This document shows, in pieces, positions 1 through 10,085 of a stretch of DNA of 64,000 bases. The notes beneath the pieces are model-generated. The model was not told the origin of the DNA. It made no database searches and worked only from the letters and a program-made list of their open reading frames with translations. Made by a program: the position numbers and the translations under genes. The number at the start of each line of letters is the position of its first letter. Positions within the stretch are counted from its first letter, which is position 1. Source of the stretch: Bacteroidaceae bacterium (lineage in GTDB: Bacteria > Bacteroidota > Bacteroidia > Bacteroidales > Bacteroidaceae); contig JAFSKK010000020.1 of NCBI GenBank assembly GCA_017448965.1, positions 38,377-102,376 of the forward strand, in the 5' to 3' direction.

Positions 1-1
1 C

Positions 2-145
2 CGTCTGTATATCAATGAAAAAGGCTTGGCAAAGCTCGACATCGCTTTGGCACGAGGCAAGAAGGAGTATGACAAACGTCAGACACTGAAGGAGAAAGAG
101 GACAGAAGGGAGATAGACAGAGTGAAAAAGGCTCACATATACTAA
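2..145 (+). CDS. smpB: SsrA-binding protein SmpB (C-terminal fragment)
   Basis: This is the last 47 codons of a gene that begins before the window. The readable protein contains [18 protein letters not shown] and a basic tail, which match the end of SmpB. That RNA-binding protein pairs with tmRNA to rescue stalled ribosomes; the lysine- and arginine-rich tail enters the decoding centre. The stop at 143-145 lies 12 bp before metH, so the two genes may be cotranscribed. The assignment rests on the conserved tail only. Confidence 0.85.
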   Translation, partial: RLYINEKGLAKLDIALARGKKEYDKRQTLKEKEDRREIDRVKKAHIY

Positions 146-157
146 CAGAAAAGGGAA

Positions 158-2935
158 ATGAGCACAAACAAAGGCATACACGACATCATCAAAGAGCGGA
201 TACTGATTCTGGACGGTGCAATGGGCACAATGATTCAGCAATATGGGCTTTTGGAAGAAGACTTCCGAGGCTCACAATTCGCCGATGTGCCAGGATTGAT
301 GAAGGGCAACAACGACATCCTTTGCTTGACCCGTCCCGATGTAATCGCTGATATCCATCGGAAATATCTGGATGCAGGCGCCGACCTCATCACCACCAGC
401 ACCTTCTCGTCGCAACGTGTGTCGATGGCCGATTATCATGTACAGGAGTATTGCCGCGACATCAATTTGGCCGCCGCAAAATTGGCTCGTCAGTTGGCCG
501 ATGAATACACACGGAAAACACCGATGAAACCGCGCTTTGTGTTGGGCGATGTAGGTCCGACGAACAAGACGCTGAGCATATCGCCAGATGTGAATAACCC
601 CGCATTGCGAAGCCTGACGTATGACGAACTGGTTGAGGCATACGTGGAGCAGATGGAGGCACTGCTGAAGGGTGGGGTGGATGCCCTTTTGATTGAAACC
701 ATTTTCGACTCACTGAACGCCAAAGCCGCCATTTATTCAGCAGAAAAGGCGATGGAAAGAGTAGGGAAGCGTGTGCCGTTGATGTTGTCCATCACCGTGA
801 GCGACACGGCCGGACGAACACTATCTGGACAAACTCTGGAAGCATTCTTGGCAAGTGTTCAACATGCCGACATCTTTTCCATCGGATTGAACTGCTCATT
901 TGGCGCACGTCAGTTGAAACCCTTCTTGAAAGTGCTGGCTGAAAAAGCGCCTTATTATATCTCAGCACATCCGAATGCTGGACTTCCCAATTCATTGGGA
1001 CTTTACGATCAAACGCCCACAATGATGGCAGAGCAAGTGAAGGAATATGTGGAAGAGGAATTGGTGAACATTATCGGTGGATGCTGCGGAACAACCGAGA
1101 AATTCATAGAACTGTATCCAGCCCTTGTCGAGGGGATGAATCCCCATGTGCCTGTTGAAAAGCCTGTGAACATGTGGCTGAGTGGATTGGAATTGTTGGA
1201 ACTCACTCCAGAACTCCGTTTTGTCAATGTGGGCGAACGGTGCAATGTGGCTGGTTCGCGCAAATTCCTCCGTCTTATCAGCGAAAAGAACTACGAAGAA
1301 GCCCTTTCCATCGCAAGAAAACAGGTGGAAGATGGTGCGCTGGTCATCGATGTCAACATGGACGACGGCCTTCTGGATGTCAAGCATGAAATGGTCACGT
1401 TCCTCAATTTGCTGATGAGCGATCCCGACATTGCCAAAGTGCCTGTAATGATCGATTCCAGCGACTGGAATGTGATTACGGCAGGCTTGAAATGTGTACA
1501 AGGAAAGAGCATCGTGAACAGCATTTCACTGAAAGAAGGTGAGAGGAAGTTTCTGGAAAAAGCCCGTGAAATCAAACGTTTGGGTGCCGCCACAGTGGTG
1601 ATGGCATTCGATGAAATGGGGCAGGCCACCACTTTTGAACGAAAAATCGAGATTTGTGAGCGCGCCTATCATCTATTGGTGGACAAGGTGGGTTTCAATC
1701 CACTCGACATCATTTTCGACCCCAACGTGTTGGCAGTGGCAACGGGTATGGAGGAACATAATGCATACGGCCTCGATTTCATCCGTGCGACCGAGTGGAT
1801 TCGACAGAATTTACCAGGAGCGCATGTGTCGGGTGGTATCAGCAACTTGTCCTTCTCGTTTCGTGGTAACAATTACATCCGCGAGGCGATGCATGCGGTC
1901 TTTCTCTATTACACCATCAGCAAGGGGCAAGACATGGGCATCGTCAATCCAGCCACACAGGTTCTGTACAGCGACATCCCCGTCGATGTGCTGACAGCCA
2001 TTGATGATGTGCTGCTGAACCGAGATGCCGGAGCAACGGAAAGATTGATTGAAATTGCCGCTCGAATCAAGGCTGAGAAAGATGCAGAAAAGGAGGCACT
2101 TAAAAATGGAGGAGTTATACCCAAGAACGCAGCGGATAATTGGCGAAACGGCACCGTGGAAGAGCGATTGAAGCACGCACTGGTGAAGGGTATTGGTGAC
2201 TATTTGGAAACGGATTTGGACGAGGCTGCTCAACGATATGATAACCCAGTCAAAATTATCGAAGGTCCCCTGATGGATGCCATGAACACCGTTGGAGAAC
2301 TCTTCGGAGCCGGTAAGATGTTCTTGCCACAAGTGGTGAAAACGGCTCGAACAATGAAAAAGGCTGTGGGCATTCTGCAACCACTGATTGAGGCCAGCCG
2401 TTCGGAAGAAGCACAGAAAGCGGGGAAAGTGTTGTTGGCGACTGTCAAAGGCGATGTACACGACATCGGCAAGAACATTGTAAGTGTGATTCTTGCTTGC
2501 AATAACTACGAAATCATCGACCTTGGCGTGATGGTGCCAACAGAAACCATTGTGGATCGTGCCATTGAAGAAAAAATCGATATCATCGGGCTTTCTGGAC
2601 TTATCACACCGTCTCTGGAGGAGATGGTGAATGTGGCTCGTGCGTTGGAAGAACGTGGTGCCAACATCCCCATTATGATTGGCGGTGCGACAACCAGCGA
2701 ATTGCATACGGCTCTGAAGATTGCGCCCGTTTATCACGGTCCAGTCCTCTGGATGAAAGATGCTTCGCAGAATGTGATAGCCAGTGCCAAGTTGCTGAAT
2801 CCTGAAACAAGGGCAGAATTGACCGATGAATTGGATAAAAAATATGCCGAACTCCGTTCCGAAAAAGGGAAAGGGGAGTCCGACATGGTGAGTTTGGAGG
2901 AGGCACGAAAGAGAAAGCCTAATTACTTTGATTGA
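158..2935 (+). CDS. metH: Cobalamin-dependent methionine synthase lacking the reactivation domain
   Basis: Transfers a methyl group from methyltetrahydrofolate to homocysteine through cobalamin. Domains in order: homocysteine-binding barrel (about 1-325) with zinc ligands Cys246, Cys309 and Cys310; pterin-binding barrel (about 350-620); four-helix cap (about 650-740); B12-binding Rossmann domain with DVHDIGKN, where His768 is the lower cobalt ligand, then SGLITPS and IGGATTS. The protein ends at 925 residues just after the B12 domain, whereas the E. coli enzyme has about 1227 with a C-terminal AdoMet reactivation domain. No separate reactivation protein is encoded here. The stop is clean and the last residues look like the natural interdomain linker, so this is probably the lineage's split form rather than a truncation. 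Confidence 0.95.
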   Translation: MSTNKGIHDIIKERILILDGAMGTMIQQYGLLEEDFRGSQFADVPGLMKGNNDILCLTRPDVIADIHRKYLDAGADLITTSTFSSQRVSMADYHVQEYCRDINLAAAKLARQLADEYTRKTPMKPRFVLGDVGPTNKTLSISPDVNNPALRSLTYDELVEAYVEQMEALLKGGVDALLIETIFDSLNAKAAIYSAEKAMERVGKRVPLMLSITVSDTAGRTLSGQTLEAFLASVQHADIFSIGLNCSFGARQLKPFLKVLAEKAPYYISAHPNAGLPNSLGLYDQTPTMMAEQVKEYVEEELVNIIGGCCGTTEKFIELYPALVEGMNPHVPVEKPVNMWLSGLELLELTPELRFVNVGERCNVAGSRKFLRLISEKNYEEALSIARKQVEDGALVIDVNMDDGLLDVKHEMVTFLNLLMSDPDIAKVPVMIDSSDWNVITAGLKCVQGKSIVNSISLKEGERKFLEKAREIKRLGAATVVMAFDEMGQATTFERKIEICERAYHLLVDKVGFNPLDIIFDPNVLAVATGMEEHNAYGLDFIRATEWIRQNLPGAHVSGGISNLSFSFRGNNYIREAMHAVFLYYTISKGQDMGIVNPATQVLYSDIPVDVLTAIDDVLLNRDAGATERLIEIAARIKAEKDAEKEALKNGGVIPKNAADNWRNGTVEERLKHALVKGIGDYLETDLDEAAQRYDNPVKIIEGPLMDAMNTVGELFGAGKMFLPQVVKTARTMKKAVGILQPLIEASRSEEAQKAGKVLLATVKGDVHDIGKNIVSVILACNNYEIIDLGVMVPTETIVDRAIEEKIDIIGLSGLITPSLEEMVNVARALEERGANIPIMIGGATTSELHTALKIAPVYHGPVLWMKDASQNVIASAKLLNPETRAELTDELDKKYAELRSEKGKGESDMVSLEEARKRKPNYFD

Positions 2936-2957
2936 TAAGATGAAATAACACGAATCC

Positions 2958-3776
2958 TCAATTCATCGTTTTCGCTTTGTTCCACCACGCATCCATCTGT
3001 TCTAAGGTCAGGTCTTTCAAGTCCAGGCCTTTTTCTTTGGCTTTGGCTTCCACATAATTGAAGCGTTTGATGAACTTCTGGTTCGTATGTTCCAGCGCAT
3101 TATCAGGATTGATTTTGTAGAGGCGTGCTGCGTTGATCAAACTGAACATAACATCGCCAAATTCTTCAGTGGCGTGTTGCTTGGCAACCGCTTTTTCTTC
3201 TTCGGTTTCGGCTTTGTTGTAGAGCGCATCCATCTCTTCCTCAAACTCCGTGATTTCCTCTTTCACTTTTTTCCAAACATCTCGACGTTCTTCCCAGTCA
3301 AAACCCACATTGCGAGCCTTGTCCTGAATACGATAGGCCTTGATGAGTGAAGGGAGTGCATCGGGCACACCAGCAAGAACAGTCTTGTTGCCATCTTTCT
3401 CCTTGGTCTTGATTTGCTCCCAGGTACGTTTCACATCGCTGGCTGTTTCCGCCTTCACATCACCATACACATGTGGATGGCGGAAAATGAGTTTGTCGCA
3501 GAGGTGATTGCAGACATCGGCTACATCAAACGCATTTTTTTCTTCGCCAATCTTTGAATAAAAAACAATGTGGAGCAACACATCGCCCAATTCTTTGCAA
3601 ATATTGGCATTGTCATTCTTGAGGAGCGCATCACAAAGTTCGTAGGTTTCCTCAATAGTGTTGGCGCGCAACGATTCGTTTGTCTGTTTTCTGTCCCAAG
3701 GACATTTTTCGCGGAGGTCGTCCATCACATCGAGCAGACGTCCGAAAGCCTCCATCTTTTCTTGTCTTGTATGCAT
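2958..3776 (-). CDS. mazG: Nucleoside triphosphate pyrophosphohydrolase MazG
   Basis: Hydrolyses nucleoside triphosphates to monophosphate and pyrophosphate, a house-cleaning and stringent-response-related activity. The 272-residue protein has two MazG domains. The first begins with LREKCPWDRKQTNESLRANT followed by the metal-binding EETYE, and KELGDVLLH later supplies the ExxD pair. The second half repeats this with EEFGDVMFSLINAARL. Length and layout match the two-domain E. coli MazG. It is convergent with metH, with 22 bp between the stops and no obvious hairpin. A TAnnTTTG promoter lies about 50 bp upstream of the start. Confidence 0.94.
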   Translation of the reverse strand: MHTRQEKMEAFGRLLDVMDDLREKCPWDRKQTNESLRANTIEETYELCDALLKNDNANICKELGDVLLHIVFYSKIGEEKNAFDVADVCNHLCDKLIFRHPHVYGDVKAETASDVKRTWEQIKTKEKDGNKTVLAGVPDALPSLIKAYRIQDKARNVGFDWEERRDVWKKVKEEITEFEEEMDALYNKAETEEEKAVAKQHATEEFGDVMFSLINAARLYKINPDNALEHTNQKFIKRFNYVEAKAKEKGLDLKDLTLEQMDAWWNKAKTMN

Positions 3777-3827
3777 AATGAGTTCTGATGAATTTCTTTA
3801 TTTTCTTTTCAATTTATAACTTCGCTG

Positions 3828-3835
3828 CAAAGGTA
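3828..3835 (-). promoter_or_regulatory. Bacteroidetes -7 promoter element for mazG
   Basis: The minus strand reads TACCTTTG, matching the TAnnTTTG -7 box of the Bacteroidetes primary sigma factor. No clear TTTG -33 box is seen at the expected distance, so only the -7 element is supported. Confidence 0.6.
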
Positions 3836-3925
3836 CAATTTTTTCTTCACTCACAGAAATGGAGTAGTCATTCATTTTTCTTATTTAACATAACCGCGAT
3901 TAAACTCAAAAAGTGAAATAAAAGG

Positions 3926-3945
3926 ATTGTGTATGCTTACACAAT
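3926..3945. promoter_or_regulatory. 20-bp inverted repeat upstream of the TonB receptor
   Basis: ATTGTGTA and TACACAAT face each other across four bases, 30 bp before the preferred start of the outer-membrane receptor. Position and symmetry suit an operator or an RNA hairpin in the leader. No regulator can be named. Confidence 0.35.
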
Positions 3946-3975
3946 ATGTGAATGGGTGTTTTCGTTATTCTTTTT

Positions 3976-6381
3976 ATGATGATTAGACACATTATTTATA
4001 AAAATACAGGAACGGCATTGTTGCTGTTTGGGCTTGGCGTGTTGTGTGCACAAGCACAAACAGTGATTATTAAAGGCAAAGTAATTGATGACAAGAAATC
4101 TCCTCTTGAACTGGCTCAGGTTCGTGTGGAAGGTACTGGATGTGGAGCTGTTTGTAATTTGAAGGGCGAATATCGTTTTTCTTGCGAAAGCAGCGATTCC
4201 ATGGTGGTTATTTTCTCCATGATTGGTTATGAAACCAGGAAACGTGTGCTGGAAAATCCAGTGGATTCTGTGACGTTGAATGTCATGTTGCCCTCGTTAG
4301 GTTATGAACTTGGCGAGGTTGAAGTGACAGATATCCGTCGGCAGACAAGCACCATGACTGATGTGAGCATGCAGGATATGCGTCACATGGGCAATGCCTC
4401 TGGAGGGGGCGTGGAGAAACTCATCACGAGCCAGGCAGGTGTGTCCACGCATAATGAGTTGTCTTCCCAATACAATGTACGAGGCGGCTCTTTCGATGAA
4501 AACTCTGTGTATATCAACGGAATAGAAGTTTACCGTCCCTTGCTGATTCGTAGTGGCCAACAGGAAGGTTTGAGCATCATCAACCCGGACATGGTGGAGC
4601 GTATCGGTTTTTCTGCTGGTGGTTTTGAGGCCAGATATGGCGAGAAGATGTCGAGTGTGCTGGACATTACCTACAAGAAAGTGCAAGGTTTTGAAGGCAG
4701 TGTGAGCGCCAGTTTGTTGGGCGCCAGTGGTTATGTGGGATTTGGCTCAGAAAAATTCTCAATGACACACGCCGTGCGTTACAAAACCATGAAAAATTTG
4801 TTGGGTACACTGGAGACGAAGGGAGAATATGACCCAAAGGACTTTGATTATCAGACCTATATGAGCTGGAGTCCTAATCAGCGATGGACGTTTGATTTGA
4901 TGGGTGTAATTTCGACGAACGATTATGACTTCACACCAAGCGACCGCACCACCAAGTTTGGTACAGCCGAGGATGTGAAGGAATTTAAGGTGTATTTCGA
5001 TGGCAGCGAACACGACAAATTCCACACCTATTTTGGTGCTTTCTCTGCCACCCATAATTTCAACAAAATGAACTCACTGACCTTCAACTGGTCAGGCTTC
5101 AAGACAAGAGAACGGGAAACTTACGACATCAATGGTGAATACTGGCTGAACAACGAAGGTGACACCGAAAGTTTAGGCATCGGAACCTATCATGAACATG
5201 CGAGAAACCGTCTTAATGCCAGCATGATGAATGTCGGCATCACTGGCCGCAACCGTTTGACCAGTCACGATTTCCGCTATGGCTTATTGATGAAGATGGA
5301 AAAAGTGGATGAAACCATGCGGGAATGGGAGATGAGAGATTCGGCAGGATACTCACTCCCCCACTCGTCTGATCGTTTAGACCTCATCTACAATATGACT
5401 TCACTAAATAGTGAAAAATCAAAGCATTATGAGTTTTATTTTCAAGACACTTTCCGTAAAGAATATGAGGAAGGAAGTTTGGTGCTGAACTATGGTGCTC
5501 GTCTGACACACTGGGACTGGAACAAGGAAACACTCTTCTCGCCCAGAGCCACCATAGCCTTCACACCTGCAAACAACGACAATTTAACGTACCGCTTCTC
5601 CACCGGTGTGTACTATCAGACACCCTTCTACAAGGAAATGCGCGACACCACCACCGTGAACGGCAACACAACAGCTTTCTTGCGCAAGGACATCAAGTCG
5701 CAACGAAGCATCCATTTCGTGTTGGGGATGGAGTATAAGTTCCGCGTGAACATGCGTCCATTCAAGTTCACAGCCGAGGCATACTATAAGGCATTGGACG
5801 ATCTGATTCCCTACAATATTGACAATGTGCGTGTTGTGTATTATGGCGGAAACATCTCGAAAGGTTATGCAGCAGGATTGGACATGAAGATATATGGAGA
5901 GTTTGTGCCCGGAACGGATTCTTGGTTGAGTGTGGGCATCATGAAAACGGCTGAAAAGATTAACGATGGACAGTATGTACCACGTCCTACTGACCAGCGG
6001 CTGAATTGTGCTGTTTTCTTCAGCGATTATTTCCCCAACACCGACCGTTGGAAAGTGACCGTGCAGGGACATTATGCAGGTGGACTTCCCTTTGGTCCTC
6101 CACACTCTGGACGTGAGAAACAGGTGTTCCGTATGCCAAGTTATCGACGTGTTGATTTAGGCATCAGCTACCGACTGCTCAAGAACGAAGACCGTCACAT
6201 CTACACAGGCGTTGGCCGCGCATTCCGCAACATTTGGCTGGGCATTGATGCCTTCAACCTCCTCGACATTTCCAACGTGAACAGTTATTATTGGGTGACA
6301 GACATTACAAATCATCAGTATGCAGTGCCAAATTATCTGACACGACGACAAATAAATGCACGTTTATTGTTTGAGTTTTAA
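3976..6381 (+). CDS. TonB-dependent outer-membrane receptor with carboxypeptidase-like N-terminal domain
   Basis: Predicted outer-membrane barrel importing an unknown ligand with energy from TonB. A signal peptide ends near CAQAQ. A carboxypeptidase-regulatory-like beta-sandwich follows (IIKGKVIDDKKSPLELAQV), then a plug domain (YNVRGGSFDENSVYINGIEV, about 160-230) and a long barrel. The C-terminus NARLLFEF ends in an aromatic residue, as usual for barrels. I prefer the ATG at 3976 because it gives a normal signal peptide; an in-frame ATG at 3952 would add eight hydrophobic residues. No SusD partner is adjacent, so this is a stand-alone receptor rather than a polysaccharide-utilisation pair. 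The substrate cannot be inferred. Confidence 0.88.
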   Translation: MMIRHIIYKNTGTALLLFGLGVLCAQAQTVIIKGKVIDDKKSPLELAQVRVEGTGCGAVCNLKGEYRFSCESSDSMVVIFSMIGYETRKRVLENPVDSVTLNVMLPSLGYELGEVEVTDIRRQTSTMTDVSMQDMRHMGNASGGGVEKLITSQAGVSTHNELSSQYNVRGGSFDENSVYINGIEVYRPLLIRSGQQEGLSIINPDMVERIGFSAGGFEARYGEKMSSVLDITYKKVQGFEGSVSASLLGASGYVGFGSEKFSMTHAVRYKTMKNLLGTLETKGEYDPKDFDYQTYMSWSPNQRWTFDLMGVISTNDYDFTPSDRTTKFGTAEDVKEFKVYFDGSEHDKFHTYFGAFSATHNFNKMNSLTFNWSGFKTRERETYDINGEYWLNNEGDTESLGIGTYHEHARNRLNASMMNVGITGRNRLTSHDFRYGLLMKMEKVDETMREWEMRDSAGYSLPHSSDRLDLIYNMTSLNSEKSKHYEFYFQDTFRKEYEEGSLVLNYGARLTHWDWNKETLFSPRATIAFTPANNDNLTYRFSTGVYYQTPFYKEMRDTTTVNGNTTAFLRKDIKSQRSIHFVLGMEYKFRVNMRPFKFTAEAYYKALDDLIPYNIDNVRVVYYGGNISKGYAAGLDMKIYGEFVPGTDSWLSVGIMKTAEKINDGQYVPRPTDQRLNCAVFFSDYFPNTDRWKVTVQGHYAGGLPFGPPHSGREKQVFRMPSYRRVDLGISYRLLKNEDRHIYTGVGRAFRNIWLGIDAFNLLDISNVNSYYWVTDITNHQYAVPNYLTRRQINARLLFEF

Positions 6382-6399
6382 TAATAATGTGTAACTTTG
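6370..6399 (+). promoter_or_regulatory. Bacteroidetes promoter for panB
   Basis: TTTG at 6370-6373, 18 bp, then TAACTTTG at 6392-6399. The -33 box overlaps the end of the receptor gene. The start codon of panB lies 24 bp after the -7 box. Confidence 0.75.
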
Positions 6400-6422
6400 C
6401 CACTCGTTAAAAAAACAATAAC

Positions 6423-7244
6423 ATGGCAGGATATTTAGTAGAAGACCAGCGAAAGGTCACTACGCATCGATTGATTCAGATGAAAGCCGAGGGCAAGAAG
6501 ATTGCCATGCTTACATCGTATGATTACACAACAGCTACCATCACCGACAATGCCGGCATTGACATCATCCTCGTGGGCGATTCAGCCAGTAATGTGATGG
6601 CTGGAAACTGGACAACCCTCCCTATTACACTCGACCAGATGATTTACCACGCAAAGGCTGTCGTGCGTGGTGTGAAGCGTGCATTGGTCATTTGCGACAT
6701 GCCTTTTGGCACCTACCAGGTGAATGAGACGGAGGCTGTCACTAATGCCATCCGCATCATGAAGGAAACCCATTGTGATGCCCTCAAGCTCGAAGGCGGT
6801 GTGGAAATCATCCCTGCCGTTCGTAAGATTTTGGATGCCGGTATTCCAATCTGTGGACATCTCGGCTTGACCCCTCAATCCATCAACAAGTTTGGTACCT
6901 ATACCGTTCGTGCCAAAGAAGAGGCAGAAGCACAGAAACTCATCAGCGATGCTCATGCCTTGGAAGATGTTGGTTGTTTTGCTGTCGTACTGGAGAAAAT
7001 CCCTGCTAAGTTGGCAACACAGGTGGCAAGCGAACTGAAGATTCCCGTAATTGGTATTGGTGCTGGTGGTGGATGCGACGGTCAGGTGCTGGTCATTTCC
7101 GACATGTTGGGCATGACACGCGGATTCTCTCCGAAATTCCTGCGCCGCTATGCCGACCTTAACACCGTGATGACCGATGCCATCGGACATTATGTGGAAG
7201 ATGTGAAAGAAGGCAACTTCCCCAATGAGAACGAACAATATTAG
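6423..7244 (+). CDS. panB: 3-methyl-2-oxobutanoate hydroxymethyltransferase
   Basis: Makes ketopantoate from alpha-ketoisovalerate and methylenetetrahydrofolate, the first committed step to pantothenate. The 273-residue protein shows family signatures: [28 protein letters not shown] (metal-binding Asp), [26 protein letters not shown] and [15 protein letters not shown]. Length is normal. It has its own promoter. panC and panD lie about 4 kb downstream in a separate unit, so the pathway is split. pgk follows after 63 bp and may be partly cotranscribed. Confidence 0.96.
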   Translation: MAGYLVEDQRKVTTHRLIQMKAEGKKIAMLTSYDYTTATITDNAGIDIILVGDSASNVMAGNWTTLPITLDQMIYHAKAVVRGVKRALVICDMPFGTYQVNETEAVTNAIRIMKETHCDALKLEGGVEIIPAVRKILDAGIPICGHLGLTPQSINKFGTYTVRAKEEAEAQKLISDAHALEDVGCFAVVLEKIPAKLATQVASELKIPVIGIGAGGGCDGQVLVISDMLGMTRGFSPKFLRRYADLNTVMTDAIGHYVEDVKEGNFPNENEQY

Positions 7245-7307
7245 AAATTTGAAAAGATAAATTCAGTAATAAACATTTTATACTTAACATTAAAAATCCA
7301 AACGATT

Positions 7308-8576
7308 ATGACAATCAATGAGTACAACTTTGCCGGCAAGAAGGCAATCGTGCGTGTAGATTTCAACGTGCCAATTCAGAATGGTGTCATCACTGACGAC
7401 ACTCGTATTCGTGGTGCAGTTCCCACCCTCAAACTCATCCTTGAAAAAGGTGGTGCCCTCATCATCATGTCTCACATGGGTAAGCCAAAGGGCAAGGTAA
7501 AGCCAGAGCTTTCTCTGAAGCAGATTGTTCCTGCTGTGAGCGAGGCACTTGGTGTTCCTGTTCAGTTTGCTGACGACTGCCAGAAGGCTGACGCTCAGGC
7601 TGCTGCTCTGAAACCAGGTGAAGTGCTCCTTCTCGAGAACCTCCGCTACTATCCTGAAGAGGAAGGTAAGCCTGTAGGTGTTGAGAAAGGTACTCCTGAA
7701 TATGACGAGGCTAAGAAGGCAATGAAGGCAAGCCAGAAGGAGTTCGCAAAGAAGCTCGCTTCTTACGCTGACTGCTGGGTGATGGACGCCTTCGGTACAG
7801 CTCACCGTAAGCACGCTTCTACTGCTGTCATCGCTGACTACTTCGACAAGAAGGACGTGATGCTCGGTCTCCTCATGGAGAAGGAAGTACAGGCTGTTGA
7901 CAACGTGCTCAACAACATCAAGCGTCCATTCGTTGCTATCATGGGTGGTTCTAAGGTTTCCACCAAGATTGGTATCATCGAGAACCTCCTCGGCAAGGTG
8001 GACAAGCTCATCCTCTGTGGTGGTATGACTTACACCTTCATGAAGGCTCATGGTGGTGAAATCGGTAACTCTATCGTTGAGCTTGACAAGCTCGATGTAG
8101 CTCTTGGCGTTGAGAAGATGGCCAAGGAGAACGGCGTAGAGCTCGTACTTAGTGAGGATTCTGTATGCTGCACAGGCTACGACTTCTCTACATTCTCTGT
8201 GAAGCCAGGTGCTGAGATCAAGGTGTTCCCATCTAACGCCATCGAAGCAGGTTGGGACGGTCTCGATGTTGGTCCAATCAGCCGTGAGAAGTTCGCTAAG
8301 GCAATCGAAGGTGCCAAGACCATCCTCTGGAACGGTCCTGCTGGCTGCTTCGAGTGCGAAGAATTCACTCCAGGTTCTCGTGCTGTAGGTGAGGCTGTTG
8401 CTAAGGCAACTCAGGAAGGCGCATTCTCACTCATCGGTGGTGGTGACTCTGTAGCATGTGTGAACAAGTTCGGTCTTGCTGACAAGGTTTCTTACATCTC
8501 CACTGGTGGTGGTGCACTCCTCGAGGCCATCGAAGGCAAGGTGCTCCCAGGCATCGCAGCTGTGAAGGGTGAGTAA
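7308..8576 (+). CDS. pgk: Phosphoglycerate kinase
   Basis: Glycolytic enzyme producing ATP and 3-phosphoglycerate from 1,3-bisphosphoglycerate. Visible motifs include the N-terminal [27 protein letters not shown], the [12 protein letters not shown] nucleotide-binding segment, [10 protein letters not shown] and the C-terminal [12 protein letters not shown] with STGGGALLE. The 422-residue length is typical. Codon use is strongly biased (ctc, ggt, gct, aag dominate) compared with most neighbours, as expected for a highly expressed gene. No consensus promoter is clear in the 63 bp before it. A hairpin follows the stop. Confidence 0.97.
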   Translation: MTINEYNFAGKKAIVRVDFNVPIQNGVITDDTRIRGAVPTLKLILEKGGALIIMSHMGKPKGKVKPELSLKQIVPAVSEALGVPVQFADDCQKADAQAAALKPGEVLLLENLRYYPEEEGKPVGVEKGTPEYDEAKKAMKASQKEFAKKLASYADCWVMDAFGTAHRKHASTAVIADYFDKKDVMLGLLMEKEVQAVDNVLNNIKRPFVAIMGGSKVSTKIGIIENLLGKVDKLILCGGMTYTFMKAHGGEIGNSIVELDKLDVALGVEKMAKENGVELVLSEDSVCCTGYDFSTFSVKPGAEIKVFPSNAIEAGWDGLDVGPISREKFAKAIEGAKTILWNGPAGCFECEEFTPGSRAVGEAVAKATQEGAFSLIGGGDSVACVNKFGLADKVSYISTGGGALLEAIEGKVLPGIAAVKGE

Positions 8577-8606
8577 GCAACTCTCTGTTTTTTCAGTAAC
8601 AATCAA

Positions 8607-8643
8607 GAAGTGGCAATCTGCATCCGTGCATGGTTGCCACTTC
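8607..8643 (+). terminator. Hairpin after pgk
   Basis: Perfect 10-bp arms GAAGTGGCAA and TTGCCACTTC enclose a 17-nt loop that itself contains TGCA repeats. The tract after it is pyrimidine-rich but not a run of T, so termination may be partial. Confidence 0.6.
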
Positions 8644-8665
8644 CTCTATCCATTGTCGATAAAAA

Positions 8666-9985
8666 TTGAAGGTACTCCTATTATTTTTCTTCTTATCGTG
8701 TCTTGCAGCACAAGGGCAGCCGGCGGTGACTAAAGATGACACCGTCAACATTGCCGATGTATCACAACCCAAGCATTGGGGCTATGAAACGGAATTTCAG
8801 GCAGGGCAGGTGCTGGTGTTAGACAACTACCAGAAAGCCTATATGCTGAGGAAGTCCGACTACTCGGCTGCATTCAAGTTCAATCATGTGTCGTTGCCTT
8901 CCGACAGCGATGCCTATGCTCACGACTACCACTACCCCACCTTCTCCATCGTCGGCAAATTCAGCAAAAACAATGGTGCTTCCATGCACCGCAACATCGA
9001 CTATCCCCACTGGGACAACTTGGATGAAACTCATTATGAGTTGTCTCCTTACAACACGCATCTGGGCAATTCCTTTGCCATCTTTGGCTCCTTCTCCTAC
9101 CCTCTCCACCGTAGTCGCCATTGGGAGATAGCCCTCAGCGGCAATCTGGGCGTGGCCTACTCCACCCGCAAATACGACAAGCACACCAGTGTGGACAATG
9201 ACATGATAGGCTCACACCTGCTATTTTATGCAGGTGGCGGTGTGAATGCCACCTATCGTTTCGCCCCCTCATGGGGCATCAAGGCAGGTCTCGACTATTG
9301 GCACATCAGCAACGGCAGCACTCGCCAGCCCAACCGCAGTGCCAATGTGCTTGGCCCCACACTCGGTGTGATCTATTATCCTTATTATGAAGCATTGCTC
9401 AAAGATCGCCAAACTTACATCCCTCCCAAATTCAAGCCCTATTGGTACCTAAACTTCAAAGGTGGCGTGGGCGCAAAGACACACATAGAAGATTGGGAGC
9501 ACACCCAATACTGGCTCACAAAAGACCATCCTGATTGGCGAACGGAGCACTTCACACTCTATTCCGTAGCATCCTTCCAAGCCGATGCCATGTATCGCTA
9601 TTGCCGCATCGGAGCCATAGGCGGTGGTGTTGACATCCAATACTATTCCAGCTATGCCCATATTCGCGACCTCGACATCGAGAGGGGTCACAACTGTACC
9701 CATAGTCCTTGGACGATAGCCCTCGACGTGAAACACACCCTTTTCTATGGAAACATCTCGCTCTCACTGGGTGGAGGCATGTACCTCTACAAGCAACTGG
9801 GCGATTACTCCAAACGCAACGACCCCTTCCTCTTCAACCGCATCGGTGTTCACTACACCATTCCGCAACTGCACTCCCTAACAGCAGGCATCGAAGTGAA
9901 GGCACATCTCACCCGAGCCGACTGCGCTGAGCTGGTCATCAGCTATCCCATAAGACTCAGCTCCAAGCCCAAGCAGTCGCTATGA
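8666..9985 (+). CDS. PagL-like outer-membrane acyloxyacyl hydrolase candidate
   Basis: The protein begins with a signal peptide (MKVLLLFFFLSCLAAQGQ) from a TTG start at 8666; no ATG gives this signal. The middle contains DYWHISNGSTRQPN. Its His213-x-Ser215-Asn216 agrees with the catalytic HxSN of PagL, the outer-membrane enzyme that removes the 3-position acyl chain from lipid A. Alternating aromatic strands on both sides suit a beta-barrel. At 439 residues it is much longer than Pseudomonas PagL (about 170) but similar in kind to Bacteroidales acyloxyacyl hydrolase-like proteins. The third catalytic residue, a Glu about 12 residues after the Ser in PagL, is not evident, so activity is uncertain. 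Confidence 0.65.
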   Translation: MKVLLLFFFLSCLAAQGQPAVTKDDTVNIADVSQPKHWGYETEFQAGQVLVLDNYQKAYMLRKSDYSAAFKFNHVSLPSDSDAYAHDYHYPTFSIVGKFSKNNGASMHRNIDYPHWDNLDETHYELSPYNTHLGNSFAIFGSFSYPLHRSRHWEIALSGNLGVAYSTRKYDKHTSVDNDMIGSHLLFYAGGGVNATYRFAPSWGIKAGLDYWHISNGSTRQPNRSANVLGPTLGVIYYPYYEALLKDRQTYIPPKFKPYWYLNFKGGVGAKTHIEDWEHTQYWLTKDHPDWRTEHFTLYSVASFQADAMYRYCRIGAIGGGVDIQYYSSYAHIRDLDIERGHNCTHSPWTIALDVKHTLFYGNISLSLGGGMYLYKQLGDYSKRNDPFLFNRIGVHYTIPQLHSLTAGIEVKAHLTRADCAELVISYPIRLSSKPKQSL

Positions 9986-10085
9986 CTACGCTATGCTTAC
10001 GGAGATTGACACTTCGTCCCATTTTATAATTACCTCCTTCAATCCCAGATGGTAGTAGCTGGCAAAGATATAAAAATGATGGCGA

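Noticed and set aside
9986-10085. Terminator between the convergent PagL-like and TraB genes
   Set aside because: No convincing hairpin with a T run could be found in this 100-bp gap.
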